Positions 31,584 through 33,823 of a stretch of 33,823 bases of DNA are shown here, piece after piece (position 1 is the first letter of the stretch; every line of letters begins with the position of its first letter). The notes under the pieces were generated by a model. It worked only from the letters and a program-made list of their open reading frames with translations, was not told where the DNA came from and did no database searches. The DNA is from JAIBCM01 sp041395165 (GTDB lineage: Bacteria; Verrucomicrobiota; Verrucomicrobiia; JADLBR01; JAIBCM01): NCBI GenBank assembly GCA_041395165.1, contig JAWLBA010000015.1, positions 1-33,823 of the forward strand, read 5' to 3'. A program made the position numbers and the translations under genes.

Positions 31584-33823
31584 ATGAAAGTTTCTCTCGA
31601 ATGGTTGTCGGATTTTGTCGCAATTACCTTGTCAGAAAATGAACTAGTCGATGCGATTACGATGGCAGGGATTGAAGTGGAAAATGTCACGCGTATTGGG
31701 GGAAATTGGGATCATGTCGTCGTGGCAGAAATTTTAAGTTCGGAAAAACATCCTTCAGCTGATCGATTGAGCGTTTGCCAAGTTTCGATCGGGTCGGAAA
31801 CGCGTCAGATTGTTTGTGGTGCAAAAAATTATCAAATTGGTGACAAAGTTCCTTTGGCTTTACCTGGAGCTATTTTGCCAGGAAATTTTAAGATTAAAGA
31901 GTCGAAATTGCGAGGTGAACTTTCTCAAGGGATGATGTGTTCGGCTAAAGAGTTGGAACTAGCTGCGGACGCGGAAGGGTTGCTTATTTTAGACAGCAAG
32001 ACAAAACCTGGAACACCGTTAAAAGAGATTTTTAAACCTGTGACCGTGTTGGATTTGGAGATTACACCGAATCGACCGGATTTATTGAGTTATTACGGCC
32101 TAGCGCGTGAGTTGGTGACGTTGGGTTTGGCACAGTGGCAACCGGCTTATGAAAAGGTTGAGAACACGGCTTCATCCGATGTGCCGGAGTTAGATTTTTC
32201 GGTAAATGCAGATTGTCCTTGTTATTCTTTAACAGCTTTTGATGAGGCCCAAGTGATAAGCAGTCCAGAAAAAGTGAAACAACGCTTGGAAGCTGTGGGA
32301 TTGCGAGCAATCAATCACGCCGTGGATATGACCAATTATTTGATGTTGGAATTGGGTCATCCGATGCACGTTTTCGATCGCGACAAACTTTCGTTAAAAC
32401 AAGGATTGAATGTTCGATTGGCCAAATCAGGAGAAAAATTGTTGGCATTAGATCATCGGGAATATGTTTTAACAGAAAACGATGTGGTAATAGCCGATGA
32501 TAACGGCGTTGTTGCCATTGCAGGAGTCATTGGGGGAGAATCGACAGCAGTAACAACCGATACGAAACGAATTTTATTGGAAGTGGCTTGTTTTACTCCT
32601 TCTTTAGTGCGTGCGACAAGTCGTCGATTAAATTTGTCAACCGACTCATCTTACCGTTTTGAGCGGGGCGTGGACGCAGCGACAGTATTAAGAGCAAGGA
32701 ATCAAGCAATCAGTTATTTAAGTCATTCTGCCAAACTAGCAGCTCAAACAACGGTTGGTAATTTTGAAGGGAAACAACATCCCATTTCATTACGTTGGAA
32801 TCGTTTAAATTCTCTATTAGGCATTTCAGCGCCACGCGATGAAGTGAAACAAGCGTTATCCTCGTTGGGTGCGCAATTACAAAAAGAATCGCAAGAAACG
32901 GTAGAATACCTAACTCCAACGTGGCGACCGGATTTAGAACGAGAAATTGATTTAATTGAAGAAACTTCGCGAACTATTGGCTTAGATCGCATTCCTTCAC
33001 GCATCCAATTTCAACCTGCTTACCAAAGCGACCGAGATCACGATCACGATCGTTTAGCTCATTTAAAACAACAACTCATTGGACTGGGATTTTTTGAAAT
33101 AGTAACAAGTCCGCTAAGTCAGGATAAACAAGACGAAATTCAAATAGCCAATCCCATGACTTCCGATCAAACCCGTCTTCGCGCTTCTTTGAAAAGTCAG
33201 TTATTGCGAGTGGCTGTCGAAAACTGGAATCATGGCAATAAAAATTTGCGCTTGTTTGAAATCGCTAAAGTTTTTTCATTCTCATCTTCATCACAAGGAG
33301 AAAGCTGGCATCTGGGTTTGTTGTTATCAGGCAATCGCACTTCGTTAAATTGGCAAGACAAAGAAGAGGGTGTTGACTATTTTGATCTGAAAGGAGTTTT
33401 GGAATCTTTACAGTTGCCGAGTTCAACCCTGCAAACTATCACCGCCCGCGAATTAAAAGAGTGGGGGATAAAACAACCGGTTTATTATGCTGAAATTTCC
33501 TTGGAAAATGAGTTGAAAACTTCTTCTGTAAAACATTTTCAACCGTGGCCGATTTATCCTTCAAGTTTACGGGATATTGCGTTGGTAGTGCAAAAAAAGG
33601 TGAATGCACAAATGGTGCAGGACACTTTTGCCGCGTTCCAAAATTCCTATTTTCAAGAAGCTATTTTATTTGATGTTTACCAAGATGAAACCGGAAAAAA
33701 ATTATCATCCGATCTCAAGTCAATGGCTTATTCGATTCGGTATCAATCCTCTGAAAAAACGTTGACTGACGTTGAAGTGAATCAAGCTCATGAAAAATTA
33801 AGGCAATTTTTGAAAGAAAAATT
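31584..33823 (+). CDS. pheT: Phenylalanyl-tRNA synthetase beta subunit, 3' partial
   Basis: The beta subunit of the alpha2-beta2 enzyme charges tRNA-Phe and edits mischarged Tyr. The frame is open from ATG 31584 to the window edge (746 codons). It has the start MKVSLEWLSDFV, the tRNA-binding domain (HPSADRLSVCQVSIG, IVCGAKNYQIGDKVPLALPG), the B3/B4 editing region (ITPNRPDLLSYYGLARELV, HAVDMTNYLMLELGHPMHVF), the B5 domain, the catalytic-like domain (GFFEIVTSPLS, RLRASLKSQLLRVAVENWNH), and most of the C-terminal FDX-ACB domain (YPSSLRDIALVV, YSIRYQSSEKTLTDVEVNQA). Only a few residues can be missing. It follows the UVR gene by 15 bases. pheS is not next to it on the left. Confidence 0.95.
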   Translation, partial: MKVSLEWLSDFVAITLSENELVDAITMAGIEVENVTRIGGNWDHVVVAEILSSEKHPSADRLSVCQVSIGSETRQIVCGAKNYQIGDKVPLALPGAILPGNFKIKESKLRGELSQGMMCSAKELELAADAEGLLILDSKTKPGTPLKEIFKPVTVLDLEITPNRPDLLSYYGLARELVTLGLAQWQPAYEKVENTASSDVPELDFSVNADCPCYSLTAFDEAQVISSPEKVKQRLEAVGLRAINHAVDMTNYLMLELGHPMHVFDRDKLSLKQGLNVRLAKSGEKLLALDHREYVLTENDVVIADDNGVVAIAGVIGGESTAVTTDTKRILLEVACFTPSLVRATSRRLNLSTDSSYRFERGVDAATVLRARNQAISYLSHSAKLAAQTTVGNFEGKQHPISLRWNRLNSLLGISAPRDEVKQALSSLGAQLQKESQETVEYLTPTWRPDLEREIDLIEETSRTIGLDRIPSRIQFQPAYQSDRDHDHDRLAHLKQQLIGLGFFEIVTSPLSQDKQDEIQIANPMTSDQTRLRASLKSQLLRVAVENWNHGNKNLRLFEIAKVFSFSSSSQGESWHLGLLLSGNRTSLNWQDKEEGVDYFDLKGVLESLQLPSSTLQTITARELKEWGIKQPVYYAEISLENELKTSSVKHFQPWPIYPSSLRDIALVVQKKVNAQMVQDTFAAFQNSYFQEAILFDVYQDETGKKLSSDLKSMAYSIRYQSSEKTLTDVEVNQAHEKLRQFLKEK

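Overview
This window is a stretch of bacterial chromosome, moderately AT-rich outside one large gene, most likely from a member of the Verrucomicrobiota or a relative in the PVC group. The lineage call is an inference. It rests on the hemE-hemN-hemH order, a DUF2723 glycosyltransferase-like protein fused to tetratricopeptide repeats, a LolC/E-LolD-IlvE-UVR-motif protein string, and the many exported proteins. No rRNA, tRNA, CRISPR array, phage module or replication origin was seen.

Layout: (1) 1-2582, glycine decarboxylase gcvP, open at the left edge and frameshifted near its 3' end. (2) 2589-4419, a MacB/DevC-type ABC permease and its ATPase, both broken by many indels. (3) 4487-6961, an intact exported subtilisin-like protease with a P domain and a C-terminal repeat region. 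(4) 7041-12552, a haem synthesis block on the minus strand (hemE, hemN, hemH) interleaved with two plus-strand paralogous genes for small exported proteins. Each paralog carries the same leader and the same terminator, and they flank hemN-hemH. (5) 12683-13090, an IS1182-like transposase remnant. (6) 13095-17549, an intact 1484-residue secreted Rhs protein on the minus strand. (7) 17737-20306, a HlyD-type adaptor overlapping nadE. (8) 20330-21843, a conserved-looking protein of unknown function. (9) 22172-24614, a badly frameshifted group of glycan genes: a methyltransferase and an ExoA-like glycosyltransferase on minus, and an FkbM-like methyltransferase on plus. (10) 24607-33823, a plus-strand series: polyprenol-phosphate mannose synthase-like enzyme, DUF2723/TPR membrane protein, LolC/E permease, LolD ATPase, branched-chain aminotransferase, McsA-like UVR protein, and pheT running to the right edge.

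Functional picture: hemE, hemN and hemH supply three late steps of haem synthesis, with an oxygen-independent HemN. The DPM1-like enzyme and the DUF2723 protein plausibly make and use a polyprenol-linked sugar for protein or surface glycosylation. LolC/E and LolD extract lipoproteins from the inner membrane, so the cell should have an outer membrane.

A theme of the window is clustered single-base indels. In hemE, gcvP and the unknown protein at 20.3-21.8 kb, the lesions I could resolve are one base missing from a homopolymer, while the encoded protein on either side is well conserved. That looks more like local consensus error than gene decay, although decay remains possible for 2.5-4.4 kb and 22.2-24.6 kb. 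The most interesting biology is the duplicated leader-gene-terminator cassette inside the hem cluster and the Rhs protein with lysine-rich insertions and a compositionally distinct tail.
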